Assembly (NCBI GenBank): GCA_013375495.1
Contig: JABXKC010000011.1
Span: 25,307 to 89,306, forward strand
Length of the DNA: 64,000 bases
Reading direction: 5' to 3'
Source: Promethearchaeota archaeon
GTDB taxonomy: Archaea > Asgardarchaeota > Lokiarchaeia > Sigynarchaeales > SOKP01
The first letter of the stretch is position 1. The number at the start of each line of letters is the position of its first letter. The position numbers were made by a program, and so were the translations under genes. Positions 9,399-17,530 of this stretch are shown here, one piece after another. A model generated the notes under the pieces. That model was not told where the DNA came from, searched no databases, and saw only the letters and a program-made list of their open reading frames with translations.

Positions 9399-9420
9399 AT
9401 CTTCCCTCGTTAAAGGTGTT

Positions 9421-10050
9421 TTATTTTTTAATTTGAATTCCTCTTTGGTCTAATTTTTCAATAACAACTTCTTGGATCTTTGCTTGGACTATTTCGATTA
9501 TATCGTCCGTATAAATTACACAATATCCCTCATTTTTAGCACGATTGAGATACACTTGTCTTACCTTTTCTAACAATGAAGTGTCTTCAAATTTGTCCAA
9601 AACCTTATGATGTTTCCGGGCTATTGATAATTTAGGATCGATATCTAAAATAATTGTTAGATCGGGTTTACCTGCAAATTTGTTTAAATCTTTCACCCAA
9701 TCGATAGTTAATTTTTCAGATTGACTTGATTGGTATGCAATCGAAGATTCTATATACCTATCGGATATCACAATGTATCCCTCTTCTAATTTTTCTTTAA
9801 TTTCATTTTCAAAATGAATAACTCTATCAGCAGCAAATAATAAAGCGTCTGTAGAAGCGGGAATTCTATCATCTTTTAAATAAGTTCTTAATAGTTTTCC
9901 AATATCGCTATTTGAGGGTTCTTGGGTTATATAAACATTTAAACCTTTCAAGCTCAAAAAACCTGCTAATAGTTTACTATGAGTTGATGTACCTGAACCA
10001 TCTATCCCATCAAGAACAATAAAAATTGAATGTTGCATTGATTTATTCAT
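9421..10050 (-). CDS. tmk: Thymidylate kinase
   Basis: The 209-residue protein has the Tmk P-loop (FIVLDGIDGSGTSTHSKLL), the TQEPSNSDIGKLLR segment and the DR(Y) motif ISDRYIESSIAYQ. It phosphorylates dTMP to dTDP. Length is normal. It lies upstream of the M28 peptidase, whose probable N terminus begins just after the tmk stop. Confidence 0.94.
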   Translation of the reverse strand: MNKSMQHSIFIVLDGIDGSGTSTHSKLLAGFLSLKGLNVYITQEPSNSDIGKLLRTYLKDDRIPASTDALLFAADRVIHFENEIKEKLEEGYIVISDRYIESSIAYQSSQSEKLTIDWVKDLNKFAGKPDLTIILDIDPKLSIARKHHKVLDKFEDTSLLEKVRQVYLNRAKNEGYCVIYTDDIIEIVQAKIQEVVIEKLDQRGIQIKK

Positions 10051-10194
10051 TTTAAGTATTATTTATTCTTAATTAATAAGTAATTTTCTCATTTTATAAT
10101 TAAAGTGTTAGTTTCCATTTGAATAATATTTAATAAATATTTTAAAGGAGATAATTTATTTCTAAGTTGTTAAAGATAGATTTTATTGATGATC

Positions 10195-10581
10195 ATGTCA
10201 ACTAAAAATACTGTAGGCTTTTGTCCCTATTGTAAACAAAATGTGTTAATGGTCAAAGAAGCTGTAAACTGGGCTTTAGTGATAATCTTAATAATTTTTA
10301 CGGGGGGAATTGGTCTTATAGTATATGGTATCATTTATTATAACAAAGCTCCTAGCCGTTGTATTCACTGTCGTTCGCAAATTACATTAGCTTCAACCAT
10401 TAGTGCTCAATCTTCAAATCAAATTCAAACTAACACACCATTAGGGTATGAAAGTGATAACAATGCTGATGATTCTATGGTAAATAATAAAACACTACAG
10501 CAAAACTTCTGTTCATTTTGTGGTGAGCCTTTATTAAATAAAGAAGCAAAGTTTTGTGCACATTGTGGTACAAATGTGTAA
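10195..10581 (+). CDS. Zinc-ribbon membrane protein, paralogue of 11022-11399
   Basis: This ~128-residue protein begins with a CPYC...RCIHC zinc-binding pair interrupted by one membrane segment (ALVIILIIFTGGIGLIVYGI), then a linker, and ends with FCSFCGEPL...FCAHCGTNV, a second zinc ribbon. The frame opens at TTG 10186, but ATG 10195 matches the N terminus of the paralogue. The two copies share the CPxC-NVL-TxE-ALVIIL-FTxGIGLxIY-I-Y layout and the C-terminal ribbon. Function unknown; proteins of this kind are abundant in Asgard genomes. Confidence 0.75.
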   Translation: MSTKNTVGFCPYCKQNVLMVKEAVNWALVIILIIFTGGIGLIVYGIIYYNKAPSRCIHCRSQITLASTISAQSSNQIQTNTPLGYESDNNADDSMVNNKTLQQNFCSFCGEPLLNKEAKFCAHCGTNV

Positions 10582-10600
10582 TTCATTAGATCTTTAAAAA

Positions 10601-10879
10601 TTAGAAATATAACCTGCATCTTATGCTAAAAAGATCTTTCTCGTGGATAGAATAAATATTGGGGATTTTTTCTTTTCTTAAATATTTTTTTTCGGCAGAA
10701 ATTATCTCTTGTACACTAAAATAAATCCTATTATCCTTTACCCATATCTTATCAACTAGGATATTAAACATTCCAAAGTTTCCTGTGCTATATACTTGAA
10801 AGGAATTTAATTTTTCCGTTGTTGAACCCTCTAAAATAGATTCATATATTTCTAATCCAAATACATTGTTAATAACCAC
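10601..10879 (-). CDS. Hypothetical protein, 92 residues
   Basis: The only open frame between two zinc-ribbon paralogues, on the opposite strand. The product has normal composition and no recognisable motif. It begins at ATG 10879. I do not recognise it. It could be a real small gene or a fragment, since it separates two genes that look like a tandem duplication. Confidence 0.4.
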   Translation of the reverse strand: MVINNVFGLEIYESILEGSTTEKLNSFQVYSTGNFGMFNILVDKIWVKDNRIYFSVQEIISAEKKYLRKEKIPNIYSIHEKDLFSIRCRLYF

Positions 10880-11021
10880 ACGAATTTTACATTTGAAATT
10901 TCTTTTTTTCTAAATCTTTGTGTAAAAATTGGACTCCAAATTTCTTTTAATCTTTCAATATCAAGATATAATTAAGAAAAAGAAATTTTCAATTCGATTT
11001 TAATCAAGGAGGTAAAAAAAA

Positions 11022-11399
11022 ATGGTAACAAGTTATTGTCCGCAATGTAAGATGAATGTTCTTACAACAAGAGAAGATATTGATATTTGCTTGGTAATAA
11101 TTTTATGCATTTTTACTGCTGGTATAGGTTTACTTATTTATCTCGCAATCTACCACGAAAAAGAACCAAATCGATGTGTATACTGCAAAACTATTGTTCA
11201 ACCAGTCACTTACGAACAAAGGGAGACTTCTCCAGACTTCAAATCAAATCAAATAGAGGGGTACCAAGAAATAAAAACCTATGAAGAAAATAGGTCTCTT
11301 GTTGAAGAAAATTCAAATTTTTGTTCTAATTGTGGAGTACAGCTGGGTGATAGAGAAGGTTTAAAATATTGCGCATTCTGTGGTTCAAAAATTAATTAA
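11022..11399 (+). CDS. Zinc-ribbon membrane protein, paralogue of 10195-10581
   Basis: The 125-residue product has the same plan as its neighbour: an N-terminal CPQC...RCVYC zinc pair around a single membrane helix (LVIILCIFTAGIGLLIYLAI), a polar linker and a C-terminal ribbon NFCSNCGVQL...KYCAFCGSKI. ATG 11022 is preceded by a strong GGAGG. The two are probably the result of a local duplication. Function unknown. Confidence 0.78.
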   Translation: MVTSYCPQCKMNVLTTREDIDICLVIILCIFTAGIGLLIYLAIYHEKEPNRCVYCKTIVQPVTYEQRETSPDFKSNQIEGYQEIKTYEENRSLVEENSNFCSNCGVQLGDREGLKYCAFCGSKIN

Positions 11400-11407
11400 G
11401 TAAAGAT

Positions 11408-12322
11408 TTAATTTTCACTTTCTTTTTTTAAAATCTTCATAAATTCATAAAAATAATTATAAGAATTTTCAAAATGATTATCTTCTTTTGAATAATCTAA
11501 TCCCTGGGAGAATAATTCGTTAAAACCTATGATATTTTTTTCTGCGATTATTTTTTTGTATTTGTGGAGCAGACTTTCAAATAATTCCAAAATTTTAAGA
11601 AATTCTTGATTTTCCATTTGAATCTCACCAAACATTTCCATTTCTCTTTGAATAATGCTCTCAGCAAAAACTTTTTGAAGTAAAAAAGTAGTGCCCGTAA
11701 ATCTGGTTAATTCATTTAACGGTTCTTTAGTGCTCTTAAGAAGATTTAAAAAAAGAATGTTAATCATATGGGGGACACCTAAAGTAAGAGCTACTCTTTT
11801 ATCGTGAATCTCTGGTAAGGTTTCAGTAATAATTAATCCATCAGATCTAAATAATTCCAAGAGTTCACTTATAACTACTTCGTATCGGTCGGTTCCTCCT
11901 ACTTTTAATACCATCATTACATAATTTTTCATATCACTGATTCCTGGACCAAACATGGGATGGAGCGAAATACAATTTACAGGAAATTTATTCTTTATCT
12001 CAGTTAAAGCATTAAAAACGGCACATTTCAAAGATGTGACATCAAAAATTAATGCATTCTTCTTTAAAAAAGGTCCAACTTTTCTAATCATATCAGGAGT
12101 AGAGTTTATTGGAATTGATATCATAACGATATCAGCATTTCTAACACTTTTTTCAAGTGAAAGATCGAATTTTACATTCAATTCTGTGGCAGCTTTTCTT
12201 AATTTATGTTCGTTTCGAGCGTAAAATGTTACAACAAACCCATGTTCTTGAAAATATTTTCCAAAAACTTTACCCATACCACCAGAGCCACCAATAATTG
12301 TAATACTTTTTCCTAATGTCAT
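11408..12322 (-). CDS. tyrA: Prephenate dehydrogenase family protein (TyrA)
   Basis: The 304-residue protein starts with a Rossmann motif (ITIIGGSGGMGKVFGKYF), then DIVMISIPINSTPDMI, LIFDVTSLK and SLHPMFGPG, all typical of TyrA. It would oxidise prephenate or arogenate on the way to tyrosine. Its start overlaps the aroE stop by 4 bp, so the two are translated from one message. The length fits a dehydrogenase without a chorismate mutase domain, although the C-terminal ~60 residues are helical and unassigned. Confidence 0.88.
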   Translation of the reverse strand: MTLGKSITIIGGSGGMGKVFGKYFQEHGFVVTFYARNEHKLRKAATELNVKFDLSLEKSVRNADIVMISIPINSTPDMIRKVGPFLKKNALIFDVTSLKCAVFNALTEIKNKFPVNCISLHPMFGPGISDMKNYVMMVLKVGGTDRYEVVISELLELFRSDGLIITETLPEIHDKRVALTLGVPHMINILFLNLLKSTKEPLNELTRFTGTTFLLQKVFAESIIQREMEMFGEIQMENQEFLKILELFESLLHKYKKIIAEKNIIGFNELFSQGLDYSKEDNHFENSYNYFYEFMKILKKESEN

Positions 12323-13188
12323 TTTTTTCCCAATATTTCAATAATTTTCTCTTTCATTAAATTTATATTTGGTTTTTTATCTGTCCACCATTCAAATGCT
12401 AACGCCCCCTGATTAATAAACATATCAATCCCATTCAAAGTTCTGCACCCAATTTCACTAGCATCTTTTAAAAATTGAGTTTTGAGAGGATTGTATATGA
12501 TATCATATACAAATAAATGTTCCATTAATATTTCCTTAGATAATGGTGTTTTTTTTACATCTGGATACATACCAATAGGAGTTGTATTAATCAATATATC
12601 TACATCATTTGTCAAGCTCTTCAGCGTTTCTTTACTCAAATCTTTTCCTGTGGCTGTAATCTTCATTTTATCTTTTAAATCTTTTGCCAATTCAATAGCT
12701 CGCTTCTTTGTCCTATTACAAATAAATATCTCGTCTATTTCATCGGACAACGCAAAGCTAATCGCTCTAGCAGCCCCTCCTGCCCCTAGAATTACTACTT
12801 TCTTACCTTTAATATTATATCCCGCATCGATTAAGGCTTTTTTAGCCCCAAATGCGTCTGTGTTTTTTCCTATTAAAATTCCGTTTAAATTTTTAACAGT
12901 ATTAACAGCACCAATGTTTTCAGCAAGAGGATCGATTTGATCTAAATATTGCATAATCGTTTCTTTGTGTGGAATGGTGACATTTATCCCTTTCATATCA
13001 TGCTTCTTAAATCCTAACATTGCTTTTTCAAGGTCCTCTGGTGGAACATCAAAGGCTAAGTAAATGTAATCTAGAGATAACTCTTTAAGTGCAGCATTAT
13101 GCATTACTGGGCTCATGCTATGTTCGATTGGATGACCAATTACACACAGAACCTTAATCCCAGCTTTTATTTGCGGATTATTCAGCAT
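12319..13188 (-). CDS. aroE: Shikimate dehydrogenase
   Basis: All AroE landmarks are present in 289 residues: IGHPIEHSMSPVMHNAA (shikimate-binding SxS), GINVTIPHKE with the catalytic Lys, GAVNTV, GKNTDAFG with the catalytic Asp, and the NADP Rossmann motif GAGGAARAI. It reduces 3-dehydroshikimate to shikimate. It heads a two-gene unit with tyrA; shikimate kinase and aroD lie elsewhere in the window. Confidence 0.95.
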   Translation of the reverse strand: MLNNPQIKAGIKVLCVIGHPIEHSMSPVMHNAALKELSLDYIYLAFDVPPEDLEKAMLGFKKHDMKGINVTIPHKETIMQYLDQIDPLAENIGAVNTVKNLNGILIGKNTDAFGAKKALIDAGYNIKGKKVVILGAGGAARAISFALSDEIDEIFICNRTKKRAIELAKDLKDKMKITATGKDLSKETLKSLTNDVDILINTTPIGMYPDVKKTPLSKEILMEHLFVYDIIYNPLKTQFLKDASEIGCRTLNGIDMFINQGALAFEWWTDKKPNINLMKEKIIEILGKK

Positions 13189-13296
13189 GCTTTTACAATA
13201 ATTATTAAATTTGAAACTATTAATATGTTTAAGAATTAGATTAATTTATAATTATTTAGCTATAAGCAGAAAACACATAAAAGATGATATTAAAAT

Positions 13297-13848
13297 ATGA
13301 ATAAGGTTTCTCTCAGTACCGGAATTTCAACATTTCCTATGCCTGCCGCAGTTATATCTGTAGGGATTGGTGACGAAGCGAATTTAATTACTCTCGCTTA
13401 TGTTGGTAAAGTTTGTTTAAATCCTCCAATTATAGCAATTTCAATGCAACCAAAGCGCCATTCTTACAAATTAATTGAAAAACATGGAGAGTTTGTAATT
13501 AATTACCCCACAAAAAACCAATTAAAAGAAATGGATTATTGTGGGACGCGTTCGGGAAGAGATGTAAATAAATGGAAAGAGTTAAACCTGACTAAAGAAC
13601 AAGGAACAATAGTTCAAGTCCCTATGGTCAAAGAATTTCCATGGAATATGGAATGCAAGGTTATTAAACGCATAGAATTAGGCTCTCACATATGTTATCT
13701 TGGAGAAGTTGTTGCAACACACTCTGATGCGCAATTTGTTTCAAATGGAAGATTAGATCCTGAAAAATTCAATTGTTTCGCCTATATTAATGGAAATTAC
13801 ATAGGATTGGAGAAAGGCGTTTTAGAAACGCATGGATTTTCAATTTAA
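13297..13848 (+). CDS. Flavin reductase-like domain protein (FMN-binding split barrel)
   Basis: The 183-residue protein follows the flavin reductase-like/DIM6-NTAB pattern: early PMPAAVISVG, NLITLAYVGKVCLNPPIIAISMQPKRHSYKLIEKHGEFVINYP, and DYCGTRSGRDVNKW. Such proteins bind FMN and in archaea include flavoredoxin-like electron carriers. The substrate cannot be told from the sequence. Starts at ATG 13297. Confidence 0.85.
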   Translation: MNKVSLSTGISTFPMPAAVISVGIGDEANLITLAYVGKVCLNPPIIAISMQPKRHSYKLIEKHGEFVINYPTKNQLKEMDYCGTRSGRDVNKWKELNLTKEQGTIVQVPMVKEFPWNMECKVIKRIELGSHICYLGEVVATHSDAQFVSNGRLDPEKFNCFAYINGNYIGLEKGVLETHGFSI

Positions 13849-13913
13849 CAATATAGTTTTTCTATTTTTCTAAAATTGAGCACATTACATTAAAACGATA
13901 TTGGGTCGAAAGC

Positions 13914-14441
13914 ATGACAAAGGATTCCATCGCTTTAATCGGGTTTATGGCAACGGGTAAGTCTACAGCAGGAAAAGCATTAAAGGATCGCTTAGGAAAA
14001 GATTATAAATTCATAGAGACCGATCAAATTATCATAGAGATAGCTGGAAAGTCAATCCCCAAAATTTTTGCGGAAGATGGTGAAGCAAAGTTCAGAGATT
14101 ATGAGATTGAAGCGTGTAAGAAAGTCGCTCAGTTATCTAAATCGATTATATCTTGTGGAGGAGGAGTTGTTTTAAACAAAACTAATATTGAAATATTAAA
14201 GCAGTCCTGCCACATAGTTTTATTAACAGCAACTCCTGAGGTAATCTATAGTAGAGCGATGAGTGAAGGAAAAGAACATAGACCAATCATAAACAAAAAA
14301 GATCCCTTTAAAGAAATAGAAAAAGTTTTACATTACAGAGAATCTTATTACAATTCTTCAGCAGAGATCATTATCGATACTACAGAAAAATCAATTGAGA
14401 GGATTGTTGAGGAAATTCTCAAGCAAACTAAACTTTGCTAG
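13914..14441 (+). CDS. aroK: Shikimate kinase, bacterial (P-loop AroK/AroL) type
   Basis: The 175-residue protein has a P-loop (GFMATGKSTAGK), FIETDQIIIE (shikimate-binding Asp), FRDYEIEA, the SCGGGVVL segment and RPII. This is the nucleoside-monophosphate-kinase fold found in bacteria and eukaryotes. Most archaea studied use an unrelated GHMP-family shikimate kinase, so this one was probably acquired. It stands alone downstream of the flavin reductase gene. Confidence 0.9.
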   Translation: MTKDSIALIGFMATGKSTAGKALKDRLGKDYKFIETDQIIIEIAGKSIPKIFAEDGEAKFRDYEIEACKKVAQLSKSIISCGGGVVLNKTNIEILKQSCHIVLLTATPEVIYSRAMSEGKEHRPIINKKDPFKEIEKVLHYRESYYNSSAEIIIDTTEKSIERIVEEILKQTKLC

Positions 14442-14477
14442 AAAGAAAAAAGAAAAAAATTGTTTTAATTCATTTAA

Positions 14478-15227
14478 TTATTTTTCAATCCTATCCACGA
14501 GCCATTTTGGCATAACTAATGACAGATAAGTAAAAACAAAGAACAAGATCGCGAAGATCCAAGCAATGTAAACGAATTCAGAATATCCAAGATGATCAGT
14601 AAGAGTAATAAGTAAGGTGTCAAAAACAAACATAAGAAAGAAAGCGATCATAGAAATCATAGACAAAAATAAAAGTGTTAAACCTGCTTTTGCTTTAGCA
14701 TCTTGTGTTTGTTTTCTTGCTTTTAAACAAAATACCGCGATGAAGATATAAACAATATATGAATAAAGGATGACAGAAAGCGTTGTATAGAGCCGGATGT
14801 TTAATTGCCCTACATAGTCTTCAGGGGGGACGCCCCACCAGTTCCAAGGAAGGAATAAGACGATAACTATGACACCTCCAAAAATGGTTAAAGGAACTAG
14901 TGCTTTTTTTCCTTTACTGGTAATTACCTTTGCAAATACAAATAAAAAAATATCTGCTATAATTATCATACAGTAAGCAAATGGTAAAGAAATTCTATAT
15001 ATTTCTTTAAAGAGGCCTGTTATTACCGCTTCACCTAAACCAATAGTAAGCGCAATTAATGCAACCGTAAGTAATATAAATACGATTGAAAGATAGAGCG
15101 GGGGATTAACTTTTCTCTCTCTCCACTTCTTAATCATCAAAATTGTCATAACGATACTGAAAACAATAAGACCAATATAATAGAAGAATATTGGCAAAAT
15201 ATTGTTATTAAATGGTGTATATGTCAT
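14478..15227 (-). CDS. Seven-helix integral membrane protein, unknown
   Basis: Seven evenly spaced hydrophobic segments fill the 249 residues, with short charged loops (KKWRERK, KARKQTQDAKAK). There is no soluble domain and no motif I recognise. The layout resembles the seven-helix sensor modules of archaeal membrane proteins, but no signalling domain is attached. It starts at ATG 15227. Confidence 0.7.
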   Translation of the reverse strand: MTYTPFNNNILPIFFYYIGLIVFSIVMTILMIKKWRERKVNPPLYLSIVFILLTVALIALTIGLGEAVITGLFKEIYRISLPFAYCMIIIADIFLFVFAKVITSKGKKALVPLTIFGGVIVIVLFLPWNWWGVPPEDYVGQLNIRLYTTLSVILYSYIVYIFIAVFCLKARKQTQDAKAKAGLTLLFLSMISMIAFFLMFVFDTLLITLTDHLGYSEFVYIAWIFAILFFVFTYLSLVMPKWLVDRIEK

Positions 15228-15375
15228 AAAAATAATATCAAAATATTCTTTTATAAACCTTTAGAGTTTAATTTATTTGAATTTTTAAATATTTTGAAAA
15301 AACTTAATAATTATTATAAGATAATAATTATAGTCGGCATTCGATTAAATCAATAAAACCTTCAAGTGTTGTTTT

Positions 15376-15795
15376 TTGGCTTCAAATAAAATTCTACGAG
15401 ACATGTGGATTGTGTCAGAAGGAGGATTAGTTGTATTTAGTAGAGTTTACGAAAAGACCTTAGATGAACAACTTTTTGGAGCCTTACTGACAGCATTAAA
15501 TTCTTTTGCTGAAGAAATTGCTCATGATGGGTTATCCAATTTTGAATTGAGCGATATACGCTTCACTATATTAAAAAAAGCTCATTTTATCTTTATTGCA
15601 AATTCTGATAAAAAAATTAAACCTAAAAGAGTTCTTCAAGAATTGAAGGACGTAATGGAAAAGTTTTTTACAGTATACTCTAAAGAAACTATAGATAATT
15701 GGGATAATGATATATCTACATTTTCAAATTTCGACGAAGAAATTGAAGATTCTTTAGATGACCCGATAAAAAAAATGGAAAAGGCATTTTGGTAA
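15376..15795 (+). CDS. Longin-like domain protein
   Basis: The 139-residue product begins at TTG 15376 (ATG 15403 is an alternative). The central part, WIVSEGGLVVFSRVYEK... then FGALLTALNSFAEEI, LSDIRFTILKKAHFIFIANSDKK, has the beta-strand/turn/helix order of longin domains as they appear in Asgard proteins. An acidic tail follows. Longin domains in eukaryotes act in vesicle traffic and GTPase regulation. No GTPase gene is adjacent. The match is by pattern and should be tested by structure prediction. Confidence 0.6.
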   Translation: MASNKILRDMWIVSEGGLVVFSRVYEKTLDEQLFGALLTALNSFAEEIAHDGLSNFELSDIRFTILKKAHFIFIANSDKKIKPKRVLQELKDVMEKFFTVYSKETIDNWDNDISTFSNFDEEIEDSLDDPIKKMEKAFW

Positions 15796-16203
15796 TTTTA
15801 TGAAATTTGAAGCCTGGAAAAAATATTATAAAGTAGTATATATTTAATCCAACTATTAACCCTTGATCTTAAAATCAGCCAGATTTTATGCTTTTTTTAT
15901 TATATCCACGGTTAGTAGTATTTTTATCTAATTATATCTTATAATGTTCGCCAGGGTTTTGAATATTATTATATTTTAAGTCTTTATTTGGTTTTGGCTA
16001 TGAAAGGCGGGCTTTGTAAAGTAAAGTCCATTTTTTAAGGTAAGAAAGGATTTTAACGAAGCTCTGTTGCATAAAGTTTAAATATTAATGATGTCTATCT
16101 TTAGTTGTGAACTCTGTGAGATAAAGTGGAGCAGAGTTAGAGAGGAAAGCTTTGATTCTTAAATTAAAAATTATTTAATTTAGGATAAAACAAAAAAAAA
16201 GAG
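15796..16203 (+). other. Non-coding stretch with two stem-loops upstream of the ABC transporter operon
   Basis: No credible gene is seen in these 400 bases. Two hairpins are visible: a 7-bp stem GGGCTTT/AAAGTCC (16009-16015 with 16023-16029, loop of 7) and a 7-bp stem AACTCTG/CAGAGTT (16110-16116 with 16132-16138, loop of 15). The segment 16000-16160 is less AT-rich than the spacer before it. It could be a structured leader or a small RNA, or the residue of a lost gene. Confidence 0.35.
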
Positions 16204-16452
16204 ATGAAAAATATGGATAAATACCAAAAAATGATCATTGGAATTTTGATCGGAGCAGTTTCTATAGCATTGATATATGTTTTCGTTGCTTTTAATGGAT
16301 CTGGAGCCGGAGGATATGGTTCTGATGATACTGGCTTTCCTTTTTATATCTTTTTCCCAAGCTGGGTGGTGATTTTTGTTCCGATCATAGCCCGTCAAAG
16401 ACAGGAAGAAAAAAGTAAAGAGGAAGAATTAAGAAATCGATACGAGGAATGA
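16204..16452 (+). CDS. Small membrane protein in the ABC transporter operon
   Basis: An 82-residue protein with two membrane helices (about residues 8-30 and 45-63) separated by a Gly-rich loop, and a charged C-terminal tail (RQRQEEKSKEEEL). It precedes another tiny membrane protein and an ABC ATPase with short gaps, so it is probably cotranscribed. Function unknown; possibly an accessory of the transporter. Confidence 0.65.
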   Translation: MKNMDKYQKMIIGILIGAVSIALIYVFVAFNGSGAGGYGSDDTGFPFYIFFPSWVVIFVPIIARQRQEEKSKEEELRNRYEE

Positions 16453-16458
16453 AAAGAA

Positions 16459-16650
16459 ATGTATCTTAAGAAGAAAAAAGAAGGATTGTTTATTATTGGT
16501 ATTGTTTCATTAATGATATCTTTTTTATTAGATTTGCTTGCTGGAGATTTTCCGTTGATTGATTTTCTTAAGGGTCTATTTACTGGGATTTCTTTAGTTA
16601 CGAATCTAGGATATTTGTTCAAATTAAGATTAGATAAAAATCAAATTTAA
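16459..16650 (+). CDS. Small membrane protein in the ABC transporter operon
   Basis: A 63-residue protein with two hydrophobic segments (FIIGIVSLMISFLLDLLAG and FLKGLFTGISLVTNLGYLF) and basic ends. It begins 6 bp after the preceding small membrane gene and ends 33 bp before the ABC ATPase, consistent with one operon. I do not recognise it. Confidence 0.6.
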   Translation: MYLKKKKEGLFIIGIVSLMISFLLDLLAGDFPLIDFLKGLFTGISLVTNLGYLFKLRLDKNQI

Positions 16651-16683
16651 AACAATATAAAAAAAAGAGTTGATGAAAAAAAA

Positions 16684-17523
16684 ATGACTGAAAGTTATGC
16701 GATATTGAGTAATGATCTTACCAAAAAGTTCGGTAATGTTCTTGCGGTTAATAAACTTAGCTTAAAAATTCCATATGGTAAGACTTATGGATTGTTAGGT
16801 CCAAATGGAGCGGGTAAAACCACAACTATAAGGATGCTTAACGCAATTATATCAAAAACTTCTGGTAACGCTTCAGTTGGCGGTTATGATTTACTAACTC
16901 AAAACGAGGATATCCGAAGGATTTGTGGGTTTTTACCTGAGTCACCTGGTTTATATTCTAAACTTACAGCAAAGGAATTTTTAGAGTTTATTGGCGAGTT
17001 ATATTACTTGCCAAAGGATGTAATATCCGCTCGCATTGACGAATTGTTAGAACTTTTTGATTTAGAGGGTAGAGAGAACGATCTTTTAGAAGGTTATTCC
17101 AGGGGTATGAAGCAGAAAGTCTGTTTATGTGCGGCTTTAATCCAAGATCCTGAAATAATCTTTTTGGATGAACCAACATCCAATTTAGATCCTGCTGCTG
17201 CCAGAATGGTAAAAAACCTTATTTCAGAACTCGCCAATAAAGCAGATAAGACTATTTTTATTTGCACCCACCTTCTCGATTCAGCCGAACAGCTATGTGA
17301 CATAATTGGTATTATTGTTGACGGTAAGCTTGAAATTGAAGGGACCCCACAAGAAATAATTGAATCTGTAGGTGCTAAAAATTTAGAAGATGCATATTTA
17401 AAGATTACCGGAGCGTCTCACATAGACGATTTGTTAGCATGGAGAGAGGAAAACTCAATAAAGCATGAAGTTAAAAACAAAAAGCAGAGGAAAAAAAAAA
17501 GAAAATACAAAAATTCGAGGTAG
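16684..17523 (+). CDS. ABC transporter ATP-binding protein
   Basis: The 279-residue protein has Walker A (GPNGAGKTTT), the Q-loop region, a variant signature (YSRGMKQK in place of LSGGQ), Walker B (IIFLDEPTSNLDP) and the H-loop (FICTHLLDSAEQ). YSRGMKQ signatures are common in ABC-2 type exporters of the NatA/CcmA group. The C terminus is a lysine/arginine-rich tail. The permease follows after 7 bp with a GAGGT Shine-Dalgarno. The substrate is unknown. Confidence 0.92.
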   Translation: MTESYAILSNDLTKKFGNVLAVNKLSLKIPYGKTYGLLGPNGAGKTTTIRMLNAIISKTSGNASVGGYDLLTQNEDIRRICGFLPESPGLYSKLTAKEFLEFIGELYYLPKDVISARIDELLELFDLEGRENDLLEGYSRGMKQKVCLCAALIQDPEIIFLDEPTSNLDPAAARMVKNLISELANKADKTIFICTHLLDSAEQLCDIIGIIVDGKLEIEGTPQEIIESVGAKNLEDAYLKITGASHIDDLLAWREENSIKHEVKNKKQRKKKRKYKNSR

Positions 17524-17530
17524 ATTTTAA

